Of a stretch of DNA of 64,000 nt, positions 45,817-56,221 are shown one piece after another. Below the pieces are notes generated by a model. The model was not told the origin of the DNA. It saw nothing but the letters and a program-made list of their open reading frames with translations, and did not search any database. The translations under genes and the position numbers were made by a program. The first letter of the stretch is position 1. Each line of letters begins with the position of its first letter. The DNA lies in NCBI GenBank assembly GCA_963708625.1, contig CAVPSV010000002.1, positions 310,001-374,000 of the forward strand, in the 5' to 3' direction. Source of the DNA: DASXIF01 sp036498145. Lineage in GTDB: Bacteria; Actinomycetota; Actinomycetes; Mycobacteriales; Jatrophihabitantaceae.

Positions 45817-46219
45817 CTACGGCCCGATCACCGCGAACGGGACCGAACAGCGCGCGCTGCCGTCGTAGTCGAAGACCACGTCCAGCGGGTGCCGCCCGGC
45901 GCGCTTGACGGTGTACGGCACGTTCAGCACCACCGGCACCACGACCGGCTGGGACGGTTGCAGGCTCTCGCGTTTGGGCCACGGCACCAGCAGCTCGGTG
46001 CCGTAGCTGGGCGTGGGCGTGGTGTCGCTGACGAACACCCGCACCAGCACCGCGTCGATTCCCTCGTCCTGCTCGGCGACCAGGATCAGCGCAAGTTGGA
46101 TCACCATCGACTGCGGCAGCGTGGTCACCCGCAGCCATGCCCAGGCACCGCCGGTCGACGTAGAGCTTGTCGCCCTCGATCTCGGCGTGGTTGGCGACGA
46201 ACGCCGCGGCGATGTCCAT
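45817..46219 (-). CDS. DUF6941-like protein (frameshifted near 46140)
   Basis: About 133 residues. MDIAAAFVANHAEIEGDKLY, then VDGGAWAWLR after one indel, QSMVIQLALILVAEQDEGID and RHPLDVVFDYDGSARCSVPF. The pattern (nucleus AFVANHAEI, gene product with a beta-rich body) resembles the DUF6941 family. No catalytic motif seen. It ends 14 bases from the convergent gene at 45802 and lies 30 bases downstream of treZ on the same strand. Confidence 0.55.
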
Positions 46220-46249
46220 TCGGCAGGCTCGCAGATTGTGCGCGTGGGC

Positions 46250-47991
46250 TCAAATGCGCACGATCGCGGCGGACTGGGGCTGCAGCCGGACTCCCGCGTC
46301 GGTCAGCTCCACCTCGCCGGTGGCGAACGCCACCTCGCGTGCGCGCAGTACCGGCACCGTGCGCTCGACGCCGGAGACGTTCGCCACCACCCGCATCCCA
46401 CCGCGATGCACCACCAGCCACTGCTGAGCCTCGTCGTAGTCCACCCGCACCCGGCTCAGGTCGCTGTCGCGCAGCTCGGGTTCGGCCGCACGCAGCGCGA
46501 TCAGCTCGCGGTAGAGCCGCAGCATCCCCGCGTGTGGCTCGCGTGCCGGTTCGGTCCAGTCCAGCACCGCGCTGTGGTAGGCCTGCGGGTCCTGTGGATC
46601 GATCATCTCGTGTACGTCCCAGCCGTAGCTGGCGAACTCGGCCAGCCGCCCCTGCCGGTGGCCTTGGCCAGCTCCGGCTCGGGGTGCGAGGTGAAGAACG
46701 GCCAGCGTGTGGACGCGGCCCACTCCTCGCCCATGAACAGCATCGGCGTGAACGGAACCGTGAGCAGCAACACCGCGCCGACCCGGACGAGGTCCATGCT
46801 GGTCAGCTCCGGGCAGCCGGTCGCCGACGGCCCGATTGCCGATCTGGTCGTGGTTCTGCAGGCACACCACGAACCGCCACCCGGGCGTGTGCTCGGCATC
46901 GATCGGGCGACCCTATACCCGGCCGCGGAAGGTCGAGAACGTGCCGTCATGCAGGAACGCGCGAGTGAGCACCTTCGCCAGCACCTCGCAGCGAGCCGAA
47001 GTCGCAGTAGTAGCCCTGCCGCTCACCGGTGAGCAGCGCATGCAACGCGTGGTGCACGTCGTCGTCCCATTGCGCGTCCAAGCCGTATCCGCCCGGCCGC
47101 GGCTCGATCATCACCGGATCGTTCAGGTCGGACTCGGCGATCAACGTCAGCGGCCGGTCGACAGCCTCGGCGAGCTCGGCCACCTCGGCCGACAGTTGCG
47201 CCAGCAGGTGCACCGGCGAGCTGTCCTGCAAGGCGTGCACGGCGTCCAGCCGCAGCCCGTCGGCGTGGTAATCGCGCAGCCACATCAGCGCGTTGTCGAT
47301 GACGAACCGGCGTACCTCCGGCTGCTCCAGGTTGACCAGGTCGCCCCAGGTGTTGCGGCCCGACTTCAGATAGGGACCGAACTTGGGCAGGTAGTTGCCG
47401 GAGGGTCCGAGGTGGTTGTAGACGACGTCGAGGATCACCGCGAGTCCCGCGGCATGGCATGCGTCCACGAACCGCTTCAGCCCGTCCGGGCCGCCGAGCG
47501 GCTCGTGCACCGCGTACCAGTCCACGCCGTCGTAGCCCCAGTTCCACACGCCGTTCACGGCGTTGACGGGCATCACCTCCACGTGGGTGATGCCCAGGCT
47601 CGACCAGATGCGGTAGCCGTTGCGCCGCGGCGTCGAACGTGGCACCCGGCGTGAACGTGCCGACATGCAGCTCGTAGATCACCGCGTCGGTCAGATCGCG
47701 GCCCGGCCACTGACTCATCGCCCCACCGGTAGGCGTCCTGGTCGTAGACGCGGCTGCGCCCATGCACCCCGTCCGGCTGCCAGCGCGACGCCGGATCCGG
47801 CAGCGGTTCCTCGCTGTCGTCGAGCAGGAATGCGTAGTCGGTGCCGGGCGCCAACCGGGGGCCGGTAAACCAGCCGCGCGCCGTCCGGGTCCAGCTCCAG
47901 CTGCGCCTGCCTCGGCAAGTAGACGCACCCGGCGCGCGGCGGGTGCCCAGACACGGACCGGCTCGCGGCCGGGATCGGGGGTTGCATGCAC
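46250..47991 (-). CDS. treZ: malto-oligosyltrehalose trehalohydrolase (five or more frameshifts)
   Basis: TreZ releases trehalose from the maltooligosyl-trehalose made by TreY. Segments in several frames: EPVRVWAPAARRVRLLAEAG (starch-binding N-domain), TDAVIYELHVGTFTPGATFD, GITHVEVMPVNAVNGVWNWG, VILDVVYNHLGPSGNYLPKF, the nucleophile region LRLDAVHAL, LIAESDLNDP, QNHDQIGNRAVGDRL, LFMGEEWAAS and a C-terminal beta domain. Start is GTG 47991, 6 bases after CAGGGT and only 28 bases from the divergent PPK2 gene. Breaks near 47880-47930, 47735, 47620, 46985, 46905, 46815 and 46660. Confidence 0.88.
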
Positions 47992-48006
47992 TCGTCCACC
48001 CTGCCC

Positions 48007-48012
48007 TAGGGT
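48007..48012 (+). promoter_or_regulatory. -10 element of the PPK2 gene, leaderless type
   Basis: TAGGGT, seven bases, then the GTG at 48020. It lies inside the 28-base gap shared with divergent treZ. Confidence 0.45.
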
Positions 48013-48019
48013 CAGTTCG

Positions 48020-48906
48020 GTGAAACAGACGATGCACGATGCGCTCGTGCTGCGTCCCGGCCCAGTGGTGTTGGCCGGCTACGAGACGAGTTCGAAACCC
48101 CTCGCCGACGTCCGCGGGGACAAGGGTCAACTGGAGCAGTCCCAGGTGCTCACCGAGCTGCAGAGCATGCTCTATGCCGAAGGCGCGCACGGCAGCCGCC
48201 GCCGGGTACTGCTGGTGCTGCAGGGCATGGACACCTCCGGTAAGGGCGGCGTGACCAACCACGTGGTCGGTTCGGTGCAGCCGATCGGAGTGCAGTACGC
48301 CGCGTTCAAGAAGCCGACCGAGGAGGAGCTGGCACACGATTTTCTGTGGCGGGTGCGTCAGCGCTTGCCCGGGCCTGGCGTAATCGGTGTCTTCGACCGC
48401 TCGCATTACGAGGACGTGCTCGTGCCCCGGGTGCACCGCACCCTCACCGACGCCGAACTCGAGTTGCGGTACGCGGCGATCAACGAGTTCGAGCGGGAGA
48501 TCACGGCGGCGGGCACCACCATCGTCAAGTGCTTCTTGCACATCTCCTACGAGACCCAACGCGAGCGGCTGCTGGCCCGCGTCGATGATCCGCGCAAGCG
48601 GTGGAAGTTCAACGAAGCCGACCTGGCCGAGCGCGCACTGTGGTCGCACTACACCGCTGGCGTACGAGGCGGTGCTGGAGCGCTGCCACACTCGATGTCG
48701 CGCCGTGGTTCGTGGTACCGGCCGATTCCAAGAAGTACCGGAACTGGGCGGTCGGCCAGTTGCTGCGCGAGACGCTGGAAGAGATGGACGTGCACTACCC
48801 GCAGCCGGCCTCGACTGGAATCGAGATCCGCGAGCTGTTGACGTCCGAGGCTCCGCGCCCGTCAGTCGGCACGCAGGAGCAGGGCGACGGGCAGGGCGGC
48901 GAGTAG
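48020..48906 (+). CDS. polyphosphate kinase 2 family protein (frameshifted near 48660 and 48700)
   Basis: PPK2 enzymes transfer phosphate between polyphosphate and nucleotides. About 295 residues: Walker A in LQGMDTSGKGGVTNHV, Walker B in IGVFDRSHYEDVLVP, and lid residues in RKRWKFNEADLAERALW. After two close indels the end is FVVPADSKKYRNWAVGQLL followed by an extra tail. It most resembles the PPK2-type polyphosphate:nucleotide phosphotransferases. It is on the plus strand between treZ and treY; its 3' end overlaps treY by 45 bases. Confidence 0.87.
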
Positions 48907-51197
48907 GTCGGCCAGCTCGACCTGTGCGGGTACCGCACGGCCGGTGAGTGCGTCGACGGTCGGTGCGCCGAGGTCCAGCACGGTGTCGCGCCAGCCGCCG
49001 GCGGACTCGAGCCGGACCGGCAGCCGGGTGGCGACGGTGATCGCGCCGCCGCGGTCGAACGCCAGCACGTGCTCCGCCGCCAGGCCGCGTGCGGTCATCG
49101 GCCGGTAGGAGGAGAACGCGTCCGGCCGCTCGCGCCGCAGTCGCAGCGCACGGGTGGTGACCCAGAGCTTGGCCAGGCCGTCCGGGCCGACCGTCGGCAC
49201 TCTCGTGTCGCCGTCGTTGCGCCCGAACGAGGCCAGCGCGGCGGCGATCGCCGGGAAGTCCACCGCACGCCGGTTGTCCGGATCGACCAGCGAGTCCTCC
49301 CACACCTCGGTGCCCTGGTAAACGTCGGGCACGCCGGGCATGGTCAGCTGCACGAGTTTCTGGCCCAGCGAGTTCGTCCAGCCGTACGGCGTGATGCGGT
49401 CCACAAGCTGTCCCAGCGGCGTGTGCACCTCAGGGCGGTCGTAAGCCGCGTCGACCGCGGCATGCCCGCTGGCCTCGAATTCGGCATCCGGGTCGAGCCA
49501 GGTCGTCGCCACCGCGGCCTCGCGCATCGCCTTCTCCGCGTAGGCGTGCATGCGTTCGCGCGCGATGAACCCGACGCCGGCGAAGGTCTGCCACAACAGA
49601 TAGGCGAAGGTGGGTTCCGCAATGGGCGCCGCGCCCATCAGGTGTGCGGCCAGCGCGCGCCAATCGCGGGTAGCTCCGCAATCACCGCGAGCCGCGCCCG
49701 GACGTCCTCACCGCGTTTGGTGTCGTGCGTGGACAGCGTGGTCATGCCAGTCGGTGCCGATCTGGAGCCGCCGCTGCTGGGCACGGTGGAAGTCCTCGAC
49801 CGTCACCCCGAAGCAGGACGGGTCGCCGCCGACCTCGTTCAGCGCGATGAACCTCGTGTAGCGGTAGAACGCGGTGTCCTCGACACCCTTGGCCATCACC
49901 GCGCCGGACGTTTGCTGGAACCGCATGGCCAGCTCGTCGGCCGGGTCGGCCAGTCGGGTGGCCAGTGCGCCGATCGGGTCGGCGAGGTCCGGCCGGGCAC
50001 TGCGGGCAGCCTCGATCGCGATGGCCAGATGCGCGGCGCCGGTGGGCAGATACGACCGGTAGACGGGGAAGCTCACCAGCAGCTCGGTGAGCGATTCCTC
50101 GGCCCGATCCACGCCGGGCACCAGCCGGGCCAGCCGCAGCACCTCCGCCCGCAGGATCGTGGTGGCGGCGGTGCGCTTGCCACGGTGGACGTGCTCGTGC
50201 AGGTCGCGCCGTGTCACCGGTGAGGTCCCGGTAGGCGGCGTCTAGCGGCGATGCCCCGGCGGTGTCGACGAAGACGCCACACACCTCCGCCAGCGCGTCG
50301 TAGCCGGTCGTACCCGCTACCGGCCACTGTTCGGGCAGCTCCTCGCGGGTCTGCGGGCCTCGTTCCAGGATCTTCTCCACCACGATCCACGCGTCCGGCC
50401 CGGAGAGCTCGCGCAGGTCGCCGAGGTAGCCCAACGGATCGACCAGGCCGTCCGGATGGTCGATGCGCAGCCCGTCGATGTGGTCCTCGTGCAGCCATCG
50501 GCCGATCTCGGCATGGGTGGCGTCGAAGACGGCCGATCCTCGACCCGGAGCCCGGCCAACGTGGCGACGGCGAAGAAGCGCCGGTAGTTCTGCTCGGTGT
50601 CCGCGCGCCGGAAGTTCACCAGTTCGTAGTGCTGGCGTTCATGCACCTGCGCCGGCGTCTCGCCGGGGCGCGGGCCGGTGCCGGGCGCGATCGGGAAGCG
50701 ATGCTCGAAGTAGTGCAACTCCGCGCCGCTTGCAAGCGGATCGGGAACTCAGCCGTGTCCTCGACCGTGAGCTGGTCGCTGGTGAAGTCGTCGCCGAGGA
50801 CAGGCAGCAGGATCCGCCCGCGCGACCACTCGATGTCGAACCAGCGAGCGAACGGTGAGTCCCGGCCCAGCCGCAGCACGTCCCACCAGGCCGGGTTCTG
50901 CGCCGCATCGGCCACGCCGGTGTGGTTCGGCACGATGTCCACCACGATCTGCAAACCGTGTTCGCGGGCCGCGCGTACGGTCCGCGCCCAGGCCTCCCGG
51001 CCGCCGCGCTGCTCGTCGACGGTGTCGAACCGGACCACGTCATAGCCGTGCTCGGAGCCGCGCGCGGAGGGCAGTAACGGCGACAGGTACACGCCGCCGG
51101 CGCCGAGGGCGGCGATGTGCGCGCAGGTCGACGCGGCGGCGTCCAGGTCCCAGGACGGGCGGACCTGGAGCCGGTAGGTCGAACTCGGCGGCGCCAT
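48862..51197 (-). CDS. treY: malto-oligosyltrehalose synthase (about five frameshifts)
   Basis: TreY isomerises the reducing-end glucose of glycogen-derived oligomers to an alpha,alpha-1,1 bond. The start STYRLQVRPSWDLDAAAST is followed by GVYLSPLLPSARGSEHGYDV, IVVDIVPNHTGVAD, DGLRIDHPDGLVDPLGYL (catalytic Asp), WIVVEKILERG (catalytic Glu), GVEDTAFYRYTRFIALNEVG and VPDVYQGTEVWEDSLVDPDN. Breaks near 50735, 50535, 50217, 49735 and 49650. The ATG at 51197 lies one base after the glgX stop, so the two are coupled. Confidence 0.9.
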
Positions 51198-51198
51198 G

Positions 51199-53307
51199 TC
51201 AGGAGACGGCGCGCAGCACGACGAGCGCGCGCGGGCCGACGCTGATCACCGCGCCGGGCGCGACGCTGACGCCGTCGTCCTTCGGCGGTTCCATGGTGTC
51301 GATCTCCACCTGCCACGACTGGGCGTACTCCGGCCCCGGCACGGTGAACTCGATCGGCTCGTCGTGGGCGCTGAAGCACAGGTAGAACGAGTCGTCGGTG
51401 ACCCGCTCGCCTCGGGCGTCGGTGGACGGGATGCCCCCGCCGTTGAGATAGACGGCGATGGACCGGCCGAAGCCCGACTCCCAGTCCTCCTCGGTCATCT
51501 CGGTGCCATCGGGCGCGAACCACTGGATGTCGGGCAGCGTGTCCTGTCCGCGCCGTCGCACCGGCCGGCCGTCGAAGAAGCGCCGTCGGCGAAAGACCGG
51601 ATGCTCGTGGCGCAGCGCGCTCACCCGCCGGGTGAACTCCAGCAGGTCGGCATCCACCGCGGTCCAGTCCATCCAGGTCAGTTCGTTGTCCTGGCAGTAC
51701 CCATTGTTGTTGCCGCGTTGGGTGCGGCCGATCTCGTCGCCATGCAGGAGCATCGGCACGCCCTGGGACAGGAACAGCGTCGCCAGGAAGTTGCGACGCT
51801 GCCGCCCGCGCAGTGCGAGGACGCCGGGATCATCGGTCTCGCCCTCCACCCCGCAGTTCCACGAGCGGTTGTTGCTCTCGCCGTCGGTGTTGTTGTCGAG
51901 GTTGGCCTCGTTGTGCTTGTCGTTGTAGCTGACCAGGTCGCGCAGGGTGAAGCCGTCGTGCGCGGTGACGAAGTTGATGCTCGCGGCCGGTCGGCGACCG
52001 GAGGACTCGTAGAGGTCGGCGGAGCCGGTGATGCGGGAGGCGAACTCGCCGATGGTGGCCGGTTCACCGCGCCAGAAGTCGCGCACGGTGTCGCGGTACT
52101 TGCCGTTCCATTCCGTCCACTGCGGCGGGAAGTTGCCGACCTGGTATCCGCCGGGGCCGACGTCCCACGGCTCGGCGATCAGCTTCACCTGACTGACCAC
52201 CGGATCCTGTTGCACGATGTCGAAGAAGCTGGAGAGCCGATCCACGTCGTAGAACTCGCGGGCCAGTGTCGCGGCGAGGTCGAACCGGAACCCGTCGACG
52301 TGCATCTCGGTGATCCAGTACCGCAGCGAATCCATGATCAGTTGCAGGGTGTGCGGCTGGCGCACGTTGAGGGTGTTACCGGTGCCGGTGTAGTCCATGT
52401 AGTGCTTCGGGTCGCCGTCGACGAGGCGGTAGTACGACGGATTGTCGATGCCGCGGAACGACAGGGTGGGCCCGAGGTGGTTGCCTTCGCCGGTGTGGTT
52501 GTAGACGACGTCGAGGATGACCTCGATGTCCGCTTCGTGCAGCGCGCGCACCATTGCCTTGAACTCCTGCACCTGGCTGCCCGGCGAGGCGGTGGAGGCG
52601 TATTTGAAGTCGGGCGCGAGAAAGCTGATCGTGTTGTAGCCCCAATAGTTCGACAGTCCCTTTTCGACCAGGAACGAGTCGTTCACGAAGTGGTGTACGG
52701 GCATCAGTTCGATCGCGGTGATGCCCAGATCGGTGAGGTGCTCGACGACGGCCGGATGAGCCAGCCCCGCATACGTGCCGCGCAGGTTCTCCGGTACCTC
52801 GGGGTGCCGCTCGGTCATGCCCTTGACGTGCGCCTCGTAGATGACCGATTCCGCGTACGGGTGCCGCGGCGGCCGATCGACGCCCCAGTCGAAGTAGGGA
52901 TTGATGACCACGCATTTCGGCATGTGCGCGGCCGAGTCGTCGTCATTGACGCTGTCCGGATCGCCGAAGTGGTAGCTATACAGCGATTCGTGCCAGTCGA
53001 TGCGCCCGTCGATGGCCTTCGCGTACGGGTCGAGCAGCAGCTTCGCCGGGTTGCCCCGTAGTCCGTGCTCCGGGTCGTACGGGGCGTGCACGCGATAGCC
53101 GTAGCGCTGCCCGGGTTCCACGCCGGGCAGGTAGCCGTGCCAGACGAATCCGTCCACCTCGTCCAGGCGTACGCGGGTCTCGACGCCGTCCGCGTCGAAC
53201 AAGCACACCTCGACCTGCTCGGCGTTTTCGCTGAACAGCGCGAAGTTCGTGCCGACGCCGTCGTATGTCGCGCCGAGCGGGTAGGCATTTCCTGGCCAGA
53301 CATCCAC
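51199..53307 (-). CDS. glgX: glycogen debranching enzyme
   Basis: GlgX (TreX) cleaves alpha-1,6 branches of glycogen and so supplies linear chains to TreY. The 702-residue GH13 protein is intact: N-terminal CBM48-type domain, YWGYNTISFLAPD, VILDVVYNHTGEG, GFRFDLAATL (nucleophile Asp), LIAEPWDVGPGGYQVG (acid Glu), FVTAHDGFTLRDLVSYN (third Asp) and MLLHGDEIGRTQRGNNN. It heads the glgX-treY unit. The ATG at 53307 matches the family N-terminus MDVWPGNAYPLGATYDGVG. Confidence 0.95.
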   Translation of the reverse strand: MDVWPGNAYPLGATYDGVGTNFALFSENAEQVEVCLFDADGVETRVRLDEVDGFVWHGYLPGVEPGQRYGYRVHAPYDPEHGLRGNPAKLLLDPYAKAIDGRIDWHESLYSYHFGDPDSVNDDDSAAHMPKCVVINPYFDWGVDRPPRHPYAESVIYEAHVKGMTERHPEVPENLRGTYAGLAHPAVVEHLTDLGITAIELMPVHHFVNDSFLVEKGLSNYWGYNTISFLAPDFKYASTASPGSQVQEFKAMVRALHEADIEVILDVVYNHTGEGNHLGPTLSFRGIDNPSYYRLVDGDPKHYMDYTGTGNTLNVRQPHTLQLIMDSLRYWITEMHVDGFRFDLAATLAREFYDVDRLSSFFDIVQQDPVVSQVKLIAEPWDVGPGGYQVGNFPPQWTEWNGKYRDTVRDFWRGEPATIGEFASRITGSADLYESSGRRPAASINFVTAHDGFTLRDLVSYNDKHNEANLDNNTDGESNNRSWNCGVEGETDDPGVLALRGRQRRNFLATLFLSQGVPMLLHGDEIGRTQRGNNNGYCQDNELTWMDWTAVDADLLEFTRRVSALRHEHPVFRRRRFFDGRPVRRRGQDTLPDIQWFAPDGTEMTEEDWESGFGRSIAVYLNGGGIPSTDARGERVTDDSFYLCFSAHDEPIEFTVPGPEYAQSWQVEIDTMEPPKDDGVSVAPGAVISVGPRALVVLRAVS

Positions 53308-53432
53308 CTGCCCAGCGTGCCAGAAGCAGCGGCGCCGGAATGGCGGCCCAGTGGATTACCGACTGCGGGCAGTGCGCTACGTCACTACGGCATGCCAGGT
53401 CGCGACATGATCGCCGCGCCGCGTAGTCGGCG

Positions 53433-53930
53433 CTACTTCGTCGCGGCGCCGCTCGGTGACGGGGCGGCCGGGCGGGGCAACTGGTTCGGGCGTAGACGTC
53501 CCTGTCCGGGGAAGAACTGGCCGTAGTTGCCCGGTGCCACGCGCACGCGTCCGGGCCCACCGTCGTGATGACCCGAGGCCGCCCAGCCGATGGCGATACC
53601 GCCGCCACCGAATACCAGCGCGATCGCGACCGCGATGCCGGCGACCTGCGCACGTCGCTGGGGGTTGACCCACAGCACCCGTGGTCTCGGCGGGGCCAGG
53701 AACGCCGGGTTGCCCTGGCCGGGATCGGCGAACGGTATGCCCGGTGGGTATTGGTACGGGCCGGACGGTGCGGTCGCGGGCGGGCCGGGCGGAGCGGCCG
53801 GCGCGCTCACCGGCGCAGCCGGTTGCCCAGCCGGGGTGGACGGCGCAGACGTCGGCGGCTCGTGCGGTGGCAATGGTTGCTGCTGCGATCCCTGCGGTGT
53901 GGGTGGGATGGGTGGTTCTGGCTCGGTCAT
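53433..53930 (-). CDS. proline-rich single-pass membrane protein
   Basis: A 165-residue protein: residues 1-75 are Pro/Ala/Gln-rich low complexity (MTEPEPPIPPTPQGSQQQPL), followed by a basic segment PRVLWVNPQRRAQ, one membrane helix (VAGIAVAIALVFGGGGIAIG) and a Gly/Arg/Pro-rich tail of some 55 residues outside the cell. The layout is common in actinobacterial envelope proteins with no known activity. Divergent from uvrB. Family not recognised. Confidence 0.7.
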   Translation of the reverse strand: MTEPEPPIPPTPQGSQQQPLPPHEPPTSAPSTPAGQPAAPVSAPAAPPGPPATAPSGPYQYPPGIPFADPGQGNPAFLAPPRPRVLWVNPQRRAQVAGIAVAIALVFGGGGIAIGWAASGHHDGGPGRVRVAPGNYGQFFPGQGRLRPNQLPRPAAPSPSGAATK

Positions 53931-54055
53931 GTCACGCTCCTGTCCCGCCAGGCTAGGGTCTGTGCCCCGGTACGGGCTGTGCGCTCGGTGAGAACTACGG
54001 AATGTCGGTGGGGTCTCGTACGGTTGTTCCGGATGGAGATTGGGGACCGACAGCA

Positions 54056-56209
54056 GTGAGAGTGCACAGCGACATCGTGCCCACGACCGGGCGCTTCGAA
54101 GTCGTATCCGACTTCGAGCCGTCCGGCGACCAGCCGGCGGCCATCGAGGATCTGGAGCGCCGGTACCGGGCAGGGGAGAAGGACGTCGTCCTGCTCGGGG
54201 CGACCGGCACCGGAAAGTCGGCGACCGCCGCGTGGCTCATCGAGCGACTGCAGCGGCCCACGCTGATCATGGCGCCGAACAAGACGCTCGCCGCGCAGTT
54301 GGCCAATGAGCTGCGCGAGATGCTGCCGAACAACGCGGTCGAGTACTTCGTCAGCTACTACGACTACTACCAGCCCGAGGCCTACGTCCCGCAGACGGAC
54401 ACCTATATCGAGAAGGACTCCTCGGTGAACTCCGAGGTCGAGCGGTTGCGCCACTCGGCCACCATGTCGCTGCTGACCCGGCGCGACGTGGTGGTCGTCG
54501 CAAGCGTGTCCTGCATCTACGGGCTCGGGACGCCCCAGGAGTACGTGGACCGCTCGGTGCGGCTACGGGTCGGGCAGGAGATCTCCCGCGACACGATCCT
54601 GCGGGGCCTGGTCGACGTCCAGTACAGCCGCAACGACCTGTCCTTCACCCGCGGCACGTTCCGGGTCCGCGGCGACACGGTGGAGATCTTCCCGGCGTAC
54701 GAGGAGCTGGCGATCCGTGTCGAGATGTTCGGCGACGAGGTCGAGCGGCTCTACTACCTGCACCCGCTCACCGGCGAGGTGGTGCGCGAGGTGGAGGAGG
54801 TGTTCGTCTTCCCGGCCACGCACTATGCGGCCGGCCCCCAGCGCATGGAACGCGCTATCCGCGGCATCGAGGCGGAGCTGACGCAACGGCTGGCCGAGCT
54901 CGAGTCACAGCACAAGCTGCTGGAGGCGCAACGGCTACGGATGCGGACCGCCTACGACATCGAGATGATGCGCCAGGTCGGCTTCTGCTCCGGCATCGAG
55001 AACTACTCGATGCACATCGACGGCCGGCAGCCCGGGAGCGCGCCGAACTGCCTGCTCGACTACTTCCCCGAGGACTTTCTGCTCATCATCGATGAGTCGC
55101 ACGTGACGGTCCCGCAGGTCGGTGGCATGTACGAGGGCGACATGTCCCGCAAGCGCATGCTCGTCGAACACGGTTTCCGGCTGCCGTCGGCGATGGACAA
55201 CCGGCCGCTGAAGTTCGAGGAGTTCATCGACCGAATCGGACAGACGCTGTACTTGTCGGCGACGCCGGGTCCGTACGAACTGGAGCTGACCAAGGGCGAG
55301 TTCGTCGAACAGGTGATCCGTCCCACCGGCCTGGTGGACCCACAAATCGTCGTCAAGCCCACCAAGGGGCAGATCGACGACCTCGTGCACGAGATTCGGC
55401 AACGGGCCGCCCGTAACGAGCGCGTGCTCGTCACCACGCTGACGAAGAAGATGGCCGAGGATCTCACCGACTACCTGCTCGAACTGGGCATCCGGGTGCG
55501 GTACCTGCACAGTGAGGTGGACACGCTGCGCCGCGTCGAATTGCTGCGCGAACTGCGGGTGGGGGAGTTCGACGTGCTGGTGGGCATCAACCTGCTACGC
55601 GAGGGGCTGGATCTGCCTGAGGTGTCGCTGGTGTCGATCCTCGACGCGGACAAGGAGGGGTTTCTCCGCTCCGGCACGTCGCTGATCCAGACCATCGGCC
55701 GCGCCGCGCGAAACGTCTCCGGTCAAGTGCACATGTATGCAGACTCGATCACGCCGTCCATGGAGCGCGCGATCGAGGAGACCAATCGTCGCCGCGACAA
55801 GCAGATCGCCTACAACCGGGAGCACGGTGTCGATCCGCAGCCGTTGCGCAAGCGCATCGCAGACATCACTGACATGCTCACCCGCGAGGCGGCCGACACC
55901 GAGCAACTGCTCGCCACGCCGGCCGGCGGCTCGGGCCGGTCGCAGTCCAGAGGCAAGTCGGCAGTACCCGGACGCGCCGGGCGAGGGGTGTCACCCGGTG
56001 TCGTCGGCGTGGGCACGCACGCCGGCGGGGGCCTCGATATCAGCGAGATGCCGCGGGCGCAGCTTGCCGACCTGATCCAACAGCTCAACGACCAGATGCT
56101 GGGCGCCGCGCGTGAACTGCAGTTCGAAGTTGCGGCCCGGCTTCGCGATGAGATCGCGGAGCTGAAGAAGGAGTTGCGCGGAATGGATTTGGCTGGCGTA
56201 GGCCGGTAG
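54056..56209 (+). CDS. uvrB: excinuclease ABC subunit B
   Basis: UvrB is the damage-verifying helicase-like subunit of nucleotide excision repair. The 717-residue protein is intact: EPSGDQPAAIEDL, Walker A GATGTGKSATAAW, the beta-hairpin YYDYYQPEAYVPQTDTYIEK, LLIIDESHVTVPQ (DEAD-like), TQRG-type helicase motifs (VGINLLREGLDLPEVSLVSI, TIGRAARNVSG) and a C-terminal UVR domain (LIQQLNDQMLGAARELQFE). I take GTG 54056 rather than the in-frame ATG 54002. No LexA box is visible upstream. Confidence 0.95.
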   Translation: MRVHSDIVPTTGRFEVVSDFEPSGDQPAAIEDLERRYRAGEKDVVLLGATGTGKSATAAWLIERLQRPTLIMAPNKTLAAQLANELREMLPNNAVEYFVSYYDYYQPEAYVPQTDTYIEKDSSVNSEVERLRHSATMSLLTRRDVVVVASVSCIYGLGTPQEYVDRSVRLRVGQEISRDTILRGLVDVQYSRNDLSFTRGTFRVRGDTVEIFPAYEELAIRVEMFGDEVERLYYLHPLTGEVVREVEEVFVFPATHYAAGPQRMERAIRGIEAELTQRLAELESQHKLLEAQRLRMRTAYDIEMMRQVGFCSGIENYSMHIDGRQPGSAPNCLLDYFPEDFLLIIDESHVTVPQVGGMYEGDMSRKRMLVEHGFRLPSAMDNRPLKFEEFIDRIGQTLYLSATPGPYELELTKGEFVEQVIRPTGLVDPQIVVKPTKGQIDDLVHEIRQRAARNERVLVTTLTKKMAEDLTDYLLELGIRVRYLHSEVDTLRRVELLRELRVGEFDVLVGINLLREGLDLPEVSLVSILDADKEGFLRSGTSLIQTIGRAARNVSGQVHMYADSITPSMERAIEETNRRRDKQIAYNREHGVDPQPLRKRIADITDMLTREAADTEQLLATPAGGSGRSQSRGKSAVPGRAGRGVSPGVVGVGTHAGGGLDISEMPRAQLADLIQQLNDQMLGAARELQFEVAARLRDEIAELKKELRGMDLAGVGR

Positions 56210-56221
56210 CTGGGTAGGCCG

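Noticed and set aside
53931..54055. LexA/SOS box upstream of uvrB
   Set aside because: No GAAC-N4-GTTC-like palindrome is present in this interval.
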